The notes beneath the pieces were generated by a model, which had not been told where the DNA came from, searched no databases, and saw only the letters and a list, made by a program, of their open reading frames with translations. A stretch of 64,000 nt of DNA from Plantago ovata. Taxonomy: Eukaryota > Streptophyta > Magnoliopsida > Lamiales > Plantaginaceae. The stretch lies in NCBI GenBank assembly GCA_028274465.1, contig CM051457.1:28369313-28433312 (forward strand), given 5' to 3'. The translations under genes and the position numbers were made by a program. Shown here piece after piece: positions 48,861 through 60,970 of the stretch (positions are counted from its first letter, which is position 1; each line of letters begins with the position of its first letter).

Positions 48861-51800
48861 AACGAAAAAAAAGAAGATATTATTAAGATATAGAGTAAAG
48901 ACCAAACTTTACCCCAAGCTTGTAGCAAACCATCTTCTGACAGAGCAACCACATGAGCAGCACCACAGGAAACTTGGACAACCACCTGGACATTGTGAAA
49001 CATCAAACAAAGAAAACTGCAGCACATATTCACATCAACATATCTAATTTGATGACAAAAATAAAATAGACAAAAATGAAAAGATGTAGCAGCATCTTAT
49101 ACTAAAGAAAACTATAGTATTATACATGGAAGGAAAAAAAAAAGGGAAAGGGGAAGAGACTGCTACAATGATATAGCACACAGAACATAAAAGGATTGAT
49201 CCTATCATAAGCTAATCAGTCAATTAGAACAAAAATTATCCAAGTAAAAGCTTAAAGAAAGAGCATTTCATATTTAAAGCGACCGTACCGTATCTGGTGT
49301 GAACGCTCCCCAGTATAAACGTGGATAATTGGAACCCTGTGAAGAAGATGAAGAAAAGAAATAAACAACCATAACATATCTTAGTTCGTTTAGTCTGTAT
49401 CATAAATTCTAGCATTCTACTTATGTATCAGCAATCAAAGTGATGATGATCTCTAAAAAGTCTCTAGCTAAGAAACCACCTTAATCCTACCCAACATGCA
49501 AGTCACTTGTTAATAAAACCAGGGATATTTACAATATTAGCATACCCGACAGTAAATAATCTAAGATAGAGTAGGATAGAAGGGAAGAGAAAAAGAGGAA
49601 ACTGTCGAATACTATACATTTTGTCGAATACTATACATTTATAAACTTATGTCAACGCTGTCTTCTTTCACTTGATGAGAAGATAACTGAATAAGGAACT
49701 AGAGGGCCACATAGAATCATGAGAGTCACCTCGACGACATACACTTGGAGCACAATTCTTAGGTTGAAAATTGTATGTAAGATACTGTCTGATTCTGATC
49801 ACTGATGTATGCACAATAACAGCAGGTATATTAGTACATGCTATGTTCCTTTGCAGTGTTGCGAGCTCTAATATATCTCCATTCAATCTAGTAGATGATG
49901 AAATCATATGTGCATGCCAAGTGGGTGTTCAACACACTACAGACACCAGAACTCAACTTTTTAAGCATAATATAAATATCTATACAGCTGCTCAGATAGT
50001 GTCGAGGTATAAAATAGCAACAAAATATACCTGATTCTGCCCCCAAACCCACAGTCTCCGTGCTGGCATGGATCCATCATTTTCACGTGGCTCTGCAATA
50101 GCTGCAGTACAATGTGCCCCACATGATACGGATACCACAAATTCAGACTGCAGCTGCTTCACTTTCCTTGGAAACTTTCTACCCTTTTCAGTCCCATCTC
50201 CCAGCTGTCCATATTCATTAGCCCCTATTCAGAGACAAAGGGAAACCCTTACTAAATTGGAAATGATCATAATAAACTGATGTCAAAATTAAAGAAGACA
50301 CTGTCTTTTATAAGTAGAACTCCCTCCGTCCCATTGGATTCTATATGTTTTTCGTTTTCATCTATCCCGTTCAATTGTATAAGTTTCTATCATTGGCAAA
50401 CTTAATTACATGTCTCTATTAGTAGACCGGTAGACCCTATCACTAAAGCAATTAAAACATACATTCTACAAACCCGTACAAAATCAAACTTATGAAATTC
50501 AACAGGGCAGAGGGAGTATCATGTAAAATGCGACGAGATTGACCACTAAGCTTTCACAGTTTCCTTTATTAAACAAATAAAAAATTAAAAATTAAAATAA
50601 TAATAATAATAATAATAATAAATTAAAAAAAAAAAAAAAAAAGAAAGAGCTCATGGAAATAACCTCATCCAAATATCCTTGGTATTTTCACCAGTGTCCT
50701 CTCAATTCGACTCTTCTACCTTTAAGCAACGTTAACCATTCACACAATCATTCAACTAAGCTAAATCGAAATGCATTGGGATTTCAAAAATCTTCTATTT
50801 TCATTCAAACATAACATTGTCATATCTTCTTAATAAGTAAATAAAAAAGTATTTCGTAAACAAGGAAATAATACTAAATAACAACTGAAATCCAGCTGAA
50901 CAGAGAAATGCATTCTCCATAACATCTATGGTGAAGATAATAAACTGATGTCTGGAATAAATGAAGAGGTGGAATGGCAACTAATGCCCACCAAATGAAG
51001 GGATCATTTAAAGACAGTTTCAAGTAAACCTCGCCAAGATTGACCACTTAGATTACACAATTTCCTTATCTATTTATTTATTTTTGAAAAAAGGCATCTC
51101 CTATAAACCAGCTACTAGCCTATTACTATGAATGATACTAACCAACCAAACAAAGAGGGTATACTGAAACAACCCCGTCTAGGCATCCATGGTAATCCTC
51201 CATCATCCTCTCAATTCTCTCTCCTATCCTTAACCGTTCCCAAAACCATTCAATTCAATATCCATCGCCATTCAGCTAACATCAAATTGCATTGAGATTT
51301 GACATCTACTCTTTTTCATCAAACATTACACCATCATATGTTGTTATACAAGTAAATAACAAGTATTGTGTAAATAATCTGTTGCCTAAAAATACATATC
51401 CTATCTTTATCTCCGTTCTTAGACATAAAAACCAGCCGTTATACACTAACCAACCAAAAGAAAGAGCTATGGAAATAACCCCATCTACACATCCACATTG
51501 TTTGCTGCCTTTTCCTCTCAATTACACTCTTAACAATCATTCAACAAAACTAAATCTAACTAATAATCATTGTGTTAACAAGCAAAGAACAAGTAAAAAC
51601 TAAAATCCAGCTGCTTGAACATAGAAATGCAACATTAACATCAACACAAGCATTCAATTAACCTAAAAATATCCATATTCCCCCTCTAATTCACCTAAAT
51701 CGAACTGCCTAACATTTCAACATCTTCAATTGCACTTCACCAAGCATTGTTAGAATATGAAATATATTAGTTTCCTAAGTGTATTATATCTGTGTAAATT

Positions 51801-52172
51801 TGTGTGTATATTCTATTGTATTTAGTTTCCTAGATATTTCATATTTTAACAAGCATAACACCATAATAATAATAATAATAACAAAAAATAAGCACCAATT
51901 GAAATGCAGCAGCTGAAATATTTACCCCAGGTGAAAAGCGATCCATCGGAAGCCACCGCGGCCGTGTGCTCACGGCCGCAAGCAATGTCGAGCCAGCGCG
52001 AGTTCCCAGGACAGCCGAAAAGGTCCGGCGGAAGCTGCCGCGGAATCCTCAAACTAACATCCTTACACCGCCTACCGGTTTGACCCGACTGATTGTAACC
52101 CCAGACGTAAATTGCACTCTTAGTCGGAGCATTGGCCGGTTTGGATTCGCCGAATATGTCGTCGATTTCCAT
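46599..52172 (-). CDS. RCC1-repeat protein (plant RCC1/UVR8-like family)
   Basis: Eight coding exons from 52172 down: 51926-52172, 50031-50224, 49289-49336, 48913-48985, 48479-48650, 47298-47729, 46899-47090, 46599-46656. They join in frame to 471 residues. Repeats with the W-G-x-N-x-x-GQ(L)G and SCG-x-x-HT/HV signatures recur about every 50-60 residues (YVWGYNQSGQTG, WGANEYGQLGDG, WGYNECGQLG, YTWGLGSMGQLG, YAWGGGQAGQLG, HGWGYNSYGQAA), giving a seven-bladed propeller. Some such plant proteins bind chromatin or GTPases, or sense UV-B; the role of this one is unknown. It has extra sequence between repeats (IAEPREND, VSDMLLRN) and a unique C-terminus (LTDAFSLKELCEFTLA) and resembles the Arabidopsis At3g26100 type more than UVR8. 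A 5' UTR intron is likely (donor at 52296, acceptor just before the ATG). Confidence 0.9.
48804..48861 (+). repeat. (CA)n(CAA)n microsatellite in RCC1 intron 4
   Basis: About 12 CA units pass directly into about 11 CAA units. Located within the intron between coding exons 4 and 5. Confidence 0.95.
50225..51925 (-). repeat. RCC1 intron 1 with diverged internal tandem repeats
   Basis: A motif set of AACCAACCAAA(C/A)AAAG, GGAAATAACC(C/T)CATC, CTCTCAATT, CATTCAAC(T/A)A and AAATCGAA/AAATTGCATT recurs in the same order near 50640-50800, 51140-51300 and 51440-51570, with a shorter trace near 51660-51730. This indicates an intron grown by tandem duplication. (AAT)n and poly-A tracts lie at 50596-50643, and (AAT)n at 51862-51880. 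Confidence 0.65.
50319..50519. mobile_element. Stowaway MITE in RCC1 intron 1
   Basis: Ends ACTCCCTCCGTCCCATTGG and CCTCTGCCC-type GGGCAGAGGGAGT are inverted repeats, the CTCCCTCCGTCCC signature of Stowaway. About 200 bp. It sits ~95 bp from exon 2 in the intron and does not disturb splice sites. Confidence 0.8.
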
Positions 52173-52296
52173 TCCTGATTCTGCTCATCAGTTAATAATC
52201 CGTTTCAATTTTTTTTCCGATAATAACAGAAAAGTAGAAGTAAAAGTGTAGTAAATTATGAGTCACAGGGGAAGAGAAATTGTTAATGTTATCTAC

Positions 52297-52755
52297 CTGT
52301 TGTGTAAGGTGCGGAAAGAAATGAGGTTGATTATGGATGGAGGATTATGGCGTGTGATTTCCGAAGAGCTTGGCGGAGAAGAAGGATCTAGAATTTATTG
52401 CCCCAAATATTAGATTCTGCCTGCCCGAATTGCCCAATGTTAACTGAATTTTTCCGCGGAATCTCAATTGGATGCGTTAAATGTAAGGCTGTTGATGCAG
52501 CCAAAGCAAGAAACTTCCTGCCAATTACAACTTATTCCTATTTATTGAAATATAATGTTATATTTTGATAATATAATTTTATAAATTACTTTTTCGGTAC
52601 GATTCGAGAATATACAGGATTGAACGAGACACTAAAAAAGTCAACTATTTTGAAATGGAAACCTTGTTATAGGATGGAGAAAGTATGAAATAAAGACTAA
52701 CTAACTAAGTTTTGTACAATTCAATCATGGGTCGTGAAGATACATATACCGGATC
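52297..52755. promoter_or_regulatory. RCC1 gene upstream region
   Basis: Probable 5' UTR first exon lies just right of 52296. From 52540 to 52685 a short AT-rich stretch resembles a decayed MITE end (GGATGGAGAAAGTATG). No clear TATA box. Confidence 0.35.
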
Positions 52756-53046
52756 CAGGGGAGATTCAACCCATGGCTGGGTTGGGCTTCAGTCCGTGGT
52801 GCCCCAGAAAAATTTAATATTTTTTTAATGTGGTTAAAGGCTTTGTGTTTACATAGTATATTAAATTGTTAATAGGTTATATTATGTAACATTAGCTAGG
52901 TGGTAAGATCGAATCTATTTAATTAATCTCCATGGTATCAGATTCAATATCTATTACTACCATTTTTGCCCTTTAATTCATAATATTATTCAATTTAATT
53001 ATCGACAATTAGCTCCAGGTTATATTATTTTCTGGATCTGCCCCTG
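52756..53046. mobile_element. hAT-like MITE (CAGGGGMRGAT ends)
   Basis: The left end CAGGGGAGATTCA and right end TGGATCTGCCCCTG are inverted repeats with few mismatches. Flanking octamers ACCGGATC and TCTGGATC agree at 6 of 8 positions, consistent with a decayed 8-bp hAT target duplication. 291 bp, AT-rich interior without coding capacity. Confidence 0.6.
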
Positions 53047-54560
53047 TCTGGATCTATCTTGATCCAAATTCAGTTAAGTTATATTTAGTTTTATTCACTT
53101 CGGTTTTTGTTCAATTTATTTTTGTATGAACTCATATGTGATGGAGTTTTGACTTTTTGTGTCACACATCAAAATTTGCCAATGATGGATTTTGTTGAGT
53201 GTTTCCCTTACTTTATTTTTGGGGCCTTGGGTTCCCATCGATTATCGCTTGACATGAGTGCTGAATGTATTTTTGACACGTTAATCTTATCTTTTTTATC
53301 TTCTTTTGATGTCTTTAGGCTTAGTTTTGTTGGTAGTTTTTGTAGAATAGTGTCACGTTTCGTTTGTTTTGCATTTCTCAGGTGCTTAGGTACAAAATGG
53401 TGGAATTGAGCTTAAACGCAGCATTTTGGATACATTTTGATCATGTTTGAGCATCGTGACCTCCATGGACGTGCCCGTGAGTACCCGAGCCCCAAATAAG
53501 TGACGGAAGTTGTGTTTTCAAGGGATTAGGATGCTATTCGGAGGCTTGGAGCTGAAGAAAAGAGACAAAACTACATGCCGAATCCTGGGGGAAGCGCCCC
53601 AAACTGGGTGGGATTCCCCTAGCAAAAGACTCAGCTGTAGTTTCAGAACTGCAATTGACTTTACTGCTAGGCGAACCACCCAACTCTGGCCTAGCTGGGC
53701 GACTCGCCCCGTTTGCAGATTTCCTCATTAAATACAATTTTTAGTTACAATTTGACACTCATACTTTGCTCTACGTTTTGGGAGCTCTCGACAATCCTAA
53801 TTCTTAGATGTTGAATAATTCACCATTGTAATACATTAAAGATTGGATTTTTGGCATTTGGATTACATTTCTCATTCATCTACGGAGAGGATTCTAGAGC
53901 AAACCATCAAATGGTGACAGCTTTGGTGGTAACTTGTATCAAAACTCCATTTTTCTATTTGAATTCATGTATTCCATTGTTTATTCATATGAATTGATGT
54001 TTATCATTGTGAGTATGAGTAGCTAAACCTCTTGTGTTGGTGGTACAATGTGGATTTGATCATATATGAATTACGTTATGCTTGTATGAGACTCCGATTC
54101 GATCTTGTTGCATATTATCTCTCGTTTTTCATAGTTGCCAATCAAATACCTTCGAATATGAGTACGTGACAAACTCTTGGTCAATTAAGGCTACGATGAA
54201 TGACTTGAAATATGCAACATGCTAGATAAATAGTGAAATTGACAACACTACTAAAGTATCGATACGAACCTTTCAAGATTTGTGTCTTAAACTTGTCTAG
54301 ACGGTTTACATTGTAGAACTTGTTGAAGGCTTTACGCACTGAACTTACAAGCATATACGTGATTCATTACATGATTGATCCATGTTGTTACCACCAACCC
54401 TTTCTCCTAATTGATTACAAAACCAAACAAAGCACGTTAGGTCCCGAGGGAACGACACTCGAGGACAACTTGTCATTGCACTAAGTATTGTGGAATGTTG
54501 AATATTCTTTGACTTTTATACGTAAATTTAATTTTGATTCTAACACATCCATCTATGAGA
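53047..54560. other. Intergenic, probable decayed retrotransposon leader
   Basis: Contains GGCGACTCGCCCCG and GTCCCGAGGGAACGACACTC type sequences, reminiscent of untranslated leaders of large Ty3/gypsy elements. No gag, pol or LTR was recognised. No host gene. Confidence 0.3.
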
Positions 54561-54699
54561 AAACACGATTACTATAGCCTGTCGCCCTGTCCTGTATGCG
54601 GATGTGAATCCACAAAAGAAATGCCATTTCTGCCGTATGAAACAGATTGCAAGAATCAAACAGAAAAGTCAACTACTAAACTTGTCTCGTCTTCTATAT

Positions 54700-55331
54700 G
54701 CCTAAATATATAAATTAATCCAAACTAAAAAAGATGGAGAAATTATAAACCAACAACAGCCGATCAATTGAATGCGTTCGACCTGTCTCCCTTATTTCCA
54801 GCTTCCGAGGAAATCAAGGTTAGAGCTTTTTCTTGCAAACTTTCATTTTACAAAGATTCCATTAAGTTAATTGGGATTAATCCAAGATTTGTTTTTCGTT
54901 ACTAAGCAGGCCGAAAAATGATTTCTTGTATGATCTTGAAACATGTAGTTTATCATCTGGTTTTTGGTCAAAATTACACTAGCTCTACTGTTTGTTGAAA
55001 TGCTTTTGGTTAAGTCTAGCTTGATTCCGTATCTTGAAACATGTAGTTGATCATCAGTTGGCCTAAGAAGCTTTATTCAGATTTTGTATTTGTTATTTGA
55101 GCTTGAGAAGAAGATCCTAGTTGAGCTTATTCAGATTTTGTAGTTCCAAAATAAAACATTCTTAACCATAGTAAACAAGTATAGAAACGGAAAATATTAC
55201 AATGATTATGATGCAAAAGAATATCAACTAGGAGGATTCTTGTAAATCTTATAATTAAGGGAAGGAAAATCTCTCAACACAGCGTAAATGAGAGATTCAT
55301 TCATTACATGTCTTGTTTCAGAGCAATTTCA
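54700..55331 (+). promoter_or_regulatory. Likely 5' UTR exon and intron of the DsbA-like gene
   Basis: A TATA-like TAAATATATAAATT lies near 54703-54716. A donor AAG|GTTAGA at 54819 and an acceptor TTTCAG at 55316-55321 would remove a 503-bp leader intron just 10 bases before the ATG. Both are inferred from motifs only. Confidence 0.5.
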
Positions 55332-56714
55332 ATGGCGGCAATGAGCACTAGTGCGAAGAAGCTTATTCAGATTGAGATCACCTCTGACACAGTGTGTCCT
55401 TGGTGTTTTGTGGGGAAAAAGAATCTGGATAAAGCTATAGCTTCATCACAGGATCAGTACGATTTTGAGGTCTAGATATATATTATCTTCTTTGAGTTCT
55501 TTCGCCTTATTTGCTCGTTGAAGTTTAGGCATTTGGTTAGTTTGTTGATTTTCTCATTCCAGATTAAGTATCATCCTTACATGCTAAATCCCTCTGCTCC
55601 AAAAGAAGGAGTTGTTAAGAAGGACTACTATATGAGTCGGTTTGGGCCTCGATCTGTTCAAATGGAATCTCGAATGGCCGAGGTTTCTCTTCTTTCATAG
55701 GTTCTTTTATATACTGTACAAGGAGCCATAAGTCTATACTAACTGTAGCTCTTGTAACTTTGCAGATTTTTAGAGGCTTTGGGTTGGATTACGATATATC
55801 TGGACTAACGTAAGGCCACTATCTTATCATTGCTTTGTTAGGTGTTAAATGAGGATTTCTGTCTGAAGACAGTTGATTGGGATTATGCAGGGGAAATACT
55901 CTTGATAGCCACAGGTTGTTATATCTTGCTGGACAGCAAGGCAAAGATAAGCAACATAAGCTTGCTGAAGAACTTGCAATTGGCTATTTTACACAAGGAA
56001 GGTACATAGGCGACAGGTAAAGGTTTTGCTCAGTGTTTTATTAGCATTTACAGTCCATGGAAGCATCTGAATTCTTTTAATACAATTGTGCCATGAACCT
56101 ATTAAGTTTCTCACGGGGTCTGCTCGGGTCAACTAGGTAGTCCTTGTTAAAGTACAGTTCATATCCTGAGGTAGAAATCTCAGTTCTGTCAGCTTTTTAG
56201 TGTAGACTGGCCATTGTTTGGACTCCATGATGGATAACATTATGTTGCTGTTGATAGAGAACTTGGAATTGTTCCTATTTGATGAAGGCTGTTTCTTTGC
56301 ATCTTAAGGGAGTTTCTCGTGGAGGCTGCTGAAAAAGTTGGAGTAGAAGGAGCATCTGAGTTTCTTGCAGACCCAAACAACGGCCTAAAGGAGGTAACTT
56401 TCGTCTTTCACAATAAACGTTCTGTCTCCATGTGTCCTCTACCTTAAGGTGCTGTGATACACATACTTAGCATTTTCTCTTTTCGTGAAGGTTAACGAGG
56501 AAATCAAACAGCACTCAAGCAACATTGGTGGAGTCCCGAATTATGTGGTTAGCTGCACTAAACTTAGTCTAGCATCTCATAAACCTTACATATACTGTGA
56601 ACTCTGCTAATTTGGGGTATGTGATACTTGTGACAGATAAATGGGAAGTACCAGTTAAACGGAGGACAACCACCTGAGAGCTTCCTCAAGGCTTTCCAGA
56701 CAGCTACACGATGA
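55332..56714 (+). CDS. DsbA/FrnE-type thioredoxin-fold oxidoreductase
   Basis: Seven exons: 55332-55469, 55563-55682, 55766-55809, 55891-56016, 56309-56393, 56491-56547, 56637-56714. They join in frame to 215 residues, the usual length of FrnE-like proteins. The N-terminal strand IQIEITSDTVCPWCFVGKKNL carries the CPWC pair (C22, C25) seen in the FrnE/DsbA family. The helical insertion (LAGQQGKDKQHKLAEELAIGYFTQGRYIGDR) and the cis-proline loop NIGGVPNYVINGKYQLNGGQP are also present. The fold suggests a thiol-disulfide oxidoreductase or a glutathione-dependent isomerase; the substrate of plant members is unknown. There is no signal peptide, so it is probably cytosolic. The exon 1 donor GTCTAG is weak. 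Confidence 0.9.
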
Positions 56715-57162
56715 TTCTTTGAGGCTCAGTGTCAATCACATTTGTACGATTTGTTTACTTGCTGGAGCATTCTGAAGTATAATGTTATCATGTTATGAAC
56801 TCATTTCATTATTATTCATGCAAAGTTGTTTGAAGGTTGATGAAGAACATGCCATTGCCAATTTGCCTGTGTTGTCTAGACTAATGTTTGTGCTTGGTCG
56901 TTACGTATCTACACGCTCTGAGTCCTGTAATCTGTTTCTACAAGAACCTGCAATGATAATTTGATTTCTAGAAATGATATGAGTCTATTCAAAACACACT
57001 CTTGCATATTACACTCCACTGGCAGACACTGCAAAATAACTTAACCAACACAAGCCTCTATCACAAAGTTCAGTTTGCGTTATGGCATACAGCATACTGA
57101 AGTTTATTCTTAAACACTACGCGTATTAACCAGGATAAAACTTGCGAAACATAGTTGACGGC
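56715..57162. other. Shared 3' flank of DsbA-like and GST A
   Basis: 448 bp between two convergent stop codons. The open frame at 56782-56964 on the plus strand is most likely 3' UTR. Confidence 0.5.
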
Positions 57163-57974
57163 TCATTTACTCGCTTTTAGGCGCTGTAAATATGCCAACA
57201 GCATGTCGTGATCTGGAAGATTGTCCTTAATCACATGCTCTTGTTTGAAATCCATCAGCCACTGATACAGCCTGGGCATAGTATCTGGCCCCAGAACTTG
57301 TACCCCTACAATTTTTTGAGTGATCTCAAACCAGTGAGCTAACCACCCCAATCGCAAGTCCAAGAACCCGATTCTATCGCCTCCGAAGAATTTCTTATCT
57401 CCCAGAGCCTGATCCTGAATGATTTTCAGTATTTCCATTACATGTTCTATTGTCTTCTCTCTATCCTCCTCAGAACACAGAAAGAACTCGAAAAAGGTAG
57501 GACCCTGCAGTATTACGAAGTATTAATTTCTTTTATTAACCATACAAACCGCAGAGAAATGGACAATGTGGAACATATACTATGACCACAAGCCACATAA
57601 ATTCATCATGAACCTCATGTAGTATGAAAATATTTTCGCAATAAGTTTACCTTCTGTGATGCATAATCAGACCAAAAACGAGCTACGGCTCTCTCATAAG
57701 GATCTGCAGGCAGCAACTGGTTCTGATGATCAGGCCATGCCTCGTCAATGTATTCGAGGATGACTGGTGACTCTGCTACGGGCTTGCCATTGTGAACTAG
57801 AACAGGAACCTTCTTGTGCACCGGGTTATACGCTAAAAGAGCTGGACTCTTGTTGAAGAGGTCTTCTTCTACGTACTCGTAGTCGACTCCCTTCAGCTTC
57901 AGCGCCCATTTGACAGAGAATACATAAGGGCTTGCCCACATGCCATGTAGCTTTACCTGTGATTCTGCTGCCAT
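57163..57974 (-). CDS. GSTU: Tau-class glutathione S-transferase A
   Basis: Two exons, 57651-57974 and 57163-57504, give 221 residues; the single intron position is typical of the tau class. Soluble dimeric enzyme that conjugates glutathione to electrophiles or acts as a peroxidase. Seen: [33 protein letters not shown] with the catalytic Ser15 in the ASP motif; the glutathione site ([16 protein letters not shown]); the all-helical C-terminal domain with [17 protein letters not shown] box CTATATAA at about 58061-58068 (minus) lies ~90 bp upstream. It lacks the few extra C-terminal residues of the B and C neighbours and is the most diverged of the three. All look intact. Confidence 0.95.
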
Positions 57975-58439
57975 TGATGGAGGAGACTTGTTTTTTTTAT
58001 ATAAGTAGGTAGACAGTATTTTGCAGGACTTGATGTTGATCTCCTCTAGTATAGCTTTGTTTATATAGACTTGTCATTTGGATAACAATTAACAAAGACT
58101 ACTGAAACTCACCTAACAGACACAACTACTTCATACCCAGTGGAAACTCACCTAACAGATTCTCCAAACTCAAAGTTAACTTACAATCCAAAATACCATT
58201 TTATTAATCTATATTCTATAGCCTCCCTTGGATACTTGAAGTCTTTACACTGATGATAATCATACTTTATACCTGAGAACATTGCCTCTCAAAAGCATAA
58301 CACAACTACTGAAAAGCTATAATCTGCTCTCACTACCACTTGCCACACAGTTCACTCTGCACTATAGCACACAAATACTTATTCGAAAATATTACAAGTA
58401 CTAATTAGGATAAGATTGCGAACATTGTTGAGGATACAT

Positions 58440-59225
58440 TTACTCGCTTTTAGGCGCTGTAATAAGCCTCTGTCTAACATTGGTCATGTATGTCAACAGC
58501 GCGTCATAATCTGGAAGATTGTCCTTGATCACTGCCTCTTGTTTGAAATTTATCATCCACTCATGCAACTTGGGCAGAGTATTTGGTTCCATAACTTTTA
58601 CCCCTACAATTTCTTGAATTACTACAAACCAGTGAGCTAACCATCCAAACCGCAAGTCCACGAATCCAATTCTATCACCTCCAAAGAACTTCTTATCTCC
58701 AAGACCTTGATCCTGAATGATTTTGAGCTTTTCCAGAACGCGTTCTGCTGTCTTCTCTTTGTCCTCCTCACAACTCAAAAAGAACTCGAGAAAGGTTGGC
58801 AACTGCAAGATCAGAAAGTACGTAGTTGCTTTTATAAATCATAAACATAGTAACTAGTAAGTATTTTCCTAGTAAGCCATATGATGATATGAATATGATT
58901 TTACCTTATGTGTTGCATAATCAGACCAAAAACGAGCGACAGCTCTCTCATAAGGATCCGTAGGCAGCAACTGATTCTCGTGATCAGGCCATGTTTCATC
59001 GATGTATTCAAGGATGATTGCTGACTCTGCCACCGGCTTGCCATTGTGAACTAGCACTGGAACCTTCTGGTGAACTGGGTTATAGGCTAAAAGAGCCGGA
59101 CTCTTGTTGGAGAGGTCTTCTTCTATGTACTCGTACTCAACGCCTTTCAGCTTCAGTGCCCATATAACTGAGTAAGCAAAGTTGCTTGCCCACATGCCAT
59201 GTAAGTTCACCTGTGATTCTGCCAT
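58440..59225 (-). CDS. GSTU: Tau-class glutathione S-transferase B
   Basis: Two exons, 58905-59225 and 58440-58802, give 227 residues. Very similar to GST C (same [27 protein letters not shown] block, same TNVRQR C-terminus), so the two are the most recent duplicates. The active-site segment reads [17 protein letters not shown]. Ser14 is kept but the following proline, usual in the tau-class SPF/SPY motif, is Asn. This may change activity or substrate range (inference). TATA box at about 59280-59287 (minus, CTATATAA). Confidence 0.92.
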
Positions 59226-59339
59226 TGATAAGAGTGATTTGTACAGATAGATAGTTTACAAGACTTGTGAATACACACTTTATATAGACTTTGTATCTTT
59301 TGAATTTTCAAACTGTCTTTCCCCACTTTGCTTCTAACA

Positions 59340-59750
59340 CCTATACCCCTTTGAATTGTCAATACTTAGAAGCTTCTGAGAAGTGGAAACAGCTGGTGTT
59401 GAATGATGAAACAGACAATTTAAAATTTGAAGAAACATTGCAGGACATGAGGCACAATCACAAGTGCAGCAAACATTGGAGGAGTTAAGGTGCATAATAA
59501 AGGACGCTAATCAGGATGTGTTGCCAGAATTGAAAATGTTGGCAGAGGGACTCATTAAATCATTGGAGTCTAAGGTGCAACATCTAGCCAATATAGTCCT
59601 AAAAGAAGGCAGCAATCATAATTCACCTGCCTCCGAAGGTGAAAAACAAACTTCTAGAGACTCCAGCTTGGGGATGTATTTTTCAACACTCCCCACACTC
59701 GTGGCCAATTTCAACCTGGTGAGTGTGAGCCAAATAACTCTAATACCATA
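59340..59750 (+). pseudogene. Coiled-coil fragment, possibly retrotransposon gag start
   Basis: An open frame (59464-59751) reads QTLEELRCIIKDANQDVLPELKMLAEGLIKSLESKVQHLANIV, a coiled-coil of the kind found at the start of some plant gypsy gag proteins. It lies exactly where the promoter similarity between GST B and GST C ends (about 59360), which suggests an insertion or rearrangement. Family identity is weak. Confidence 0.35.
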
Positions 59751-60197
59751 ATAGAATTCCAACTCTCCCTAAAAATTAAGCTGTTCTGGATAACAAAATC
59801 TAATCATTTATATTTATAACAAGTAACAACACTAATTAATCACAACATCTGGCGGAAAACCACCTAATCTTTAAAGTCCAACTTACAGTCCAAAATACTT
59901 TTTACTAATCTTTAGCTGTCAATAACTTGGATACTTGAAGCCTTTACACTAATGATAATTTCCTTCCAAAAACATGATGCCTTCAGCTCATAATCATACC
60001 TGAGAATTACTTACTCCCACAAATATATAGTGTAAAACTAGACTAACTAGAGTAAAACTATATTCTGCTCACCTCTCACTAACACTTGCCACACAGTTCA
60101 CTCTGCACTAAAGCATATTGGCGGCATACAGATGCTTAAACGAAAATATTACGAAGTGCTGATTAGGATAAAATCGCAAACATTGTTGGGGATACAT

Positions 60198-60970
60198 TTA
60201 CTCGCTTTTACGAGTTGTAATCCTCTGTCTAACATTAGTGCAGTATGCCAACAGCGCATTGTAATCTGGAAGATTGTCCTTGATCACTGCCTCTTGTTTG
60301 AAATTCATCACCCACTCATGCAACTTGGGCAGACTATTTGGTTCTATAACTTGTACCCCTACAATTTCTTGAACTACTACAAACCAATGAGCTAACCACC
60401 CAAATCGCAAGTCCACAAATCCAATTCTAGCGCCTCCAAAAAACTTCTTATCTCCCAGACCCTGATCCTGAATGATTTTCAGCTTTTCCAGAAAGCGTTC
60501 TGCTGTCTTCTCTTTGTCCTCCTCAGAACTTCCAAAGAACTCGAAAAAGGCAGGCAACTGCAAGATCACAAAGTACGCAGTTGTTTTTATAAACTGTACG
60601 AACATAGTAAGTATTTTCTTAGTAAGCCATATGAATATGATTTTACCATATGTGTTGCATTATAATCAGACAAAAAACGAGCGACAGCTCTCTCATAGGG
60701 ATCTGTAGGCAGCAACTGATTCTCCTTATCAGGCCATGTTTCGTCAATGTATTCCAGGATGATTGCTGACTCTGCCACCGGCTTGCCATTGTGAACTAGC
60801 ACCGGAACCTTCTGGTGAACCGGGTTATACGCTAAAAGAGCCGGACTCTTGTTGGAGAGGTCTTCGTGTATGAACTCGTACTCGATGCCCTTCAGCTTCA
60901 GAGCCCATATGACAGGGTATACATAAGGGCTTGCCCACATACCATGTAGCTTTACCTGTGACTCTGCCAT
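60198..60970 (-). CDS. GSTU: Tau-class glutathione S-transferase C
   Basis: Two exons, 60647-60970 and 60198-60557, give 227 residues. Catalytic Ser14 lies in [17 protein letters not shown]. Compared with A and B it has an extra Asn just before the intron (SDYNATHM), Leu for Trp in ARFWSDY, and Ala for Asp in FFGGDRIG. These may affect stability. The upstream region shares ACACTTTAT-TAGACTTTG(T/C)ATC with GST B but has a weaker TATA (CTAAATAAA, about 61016-61024). Confidence 0.93.

Noticed and set aside
48804..48861. CA/CAA array as a possible CRISPR-like or regulatory repeat
   Set aside because: Simple microsatellite without spacers, inside an intron.
58416..58640. Plus-strand open frames opposite the GST genes (also 60132-60395)
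   Set aside because: They recur because the GST genes are duplicates; their sequence is the complement of conserved GST codons.
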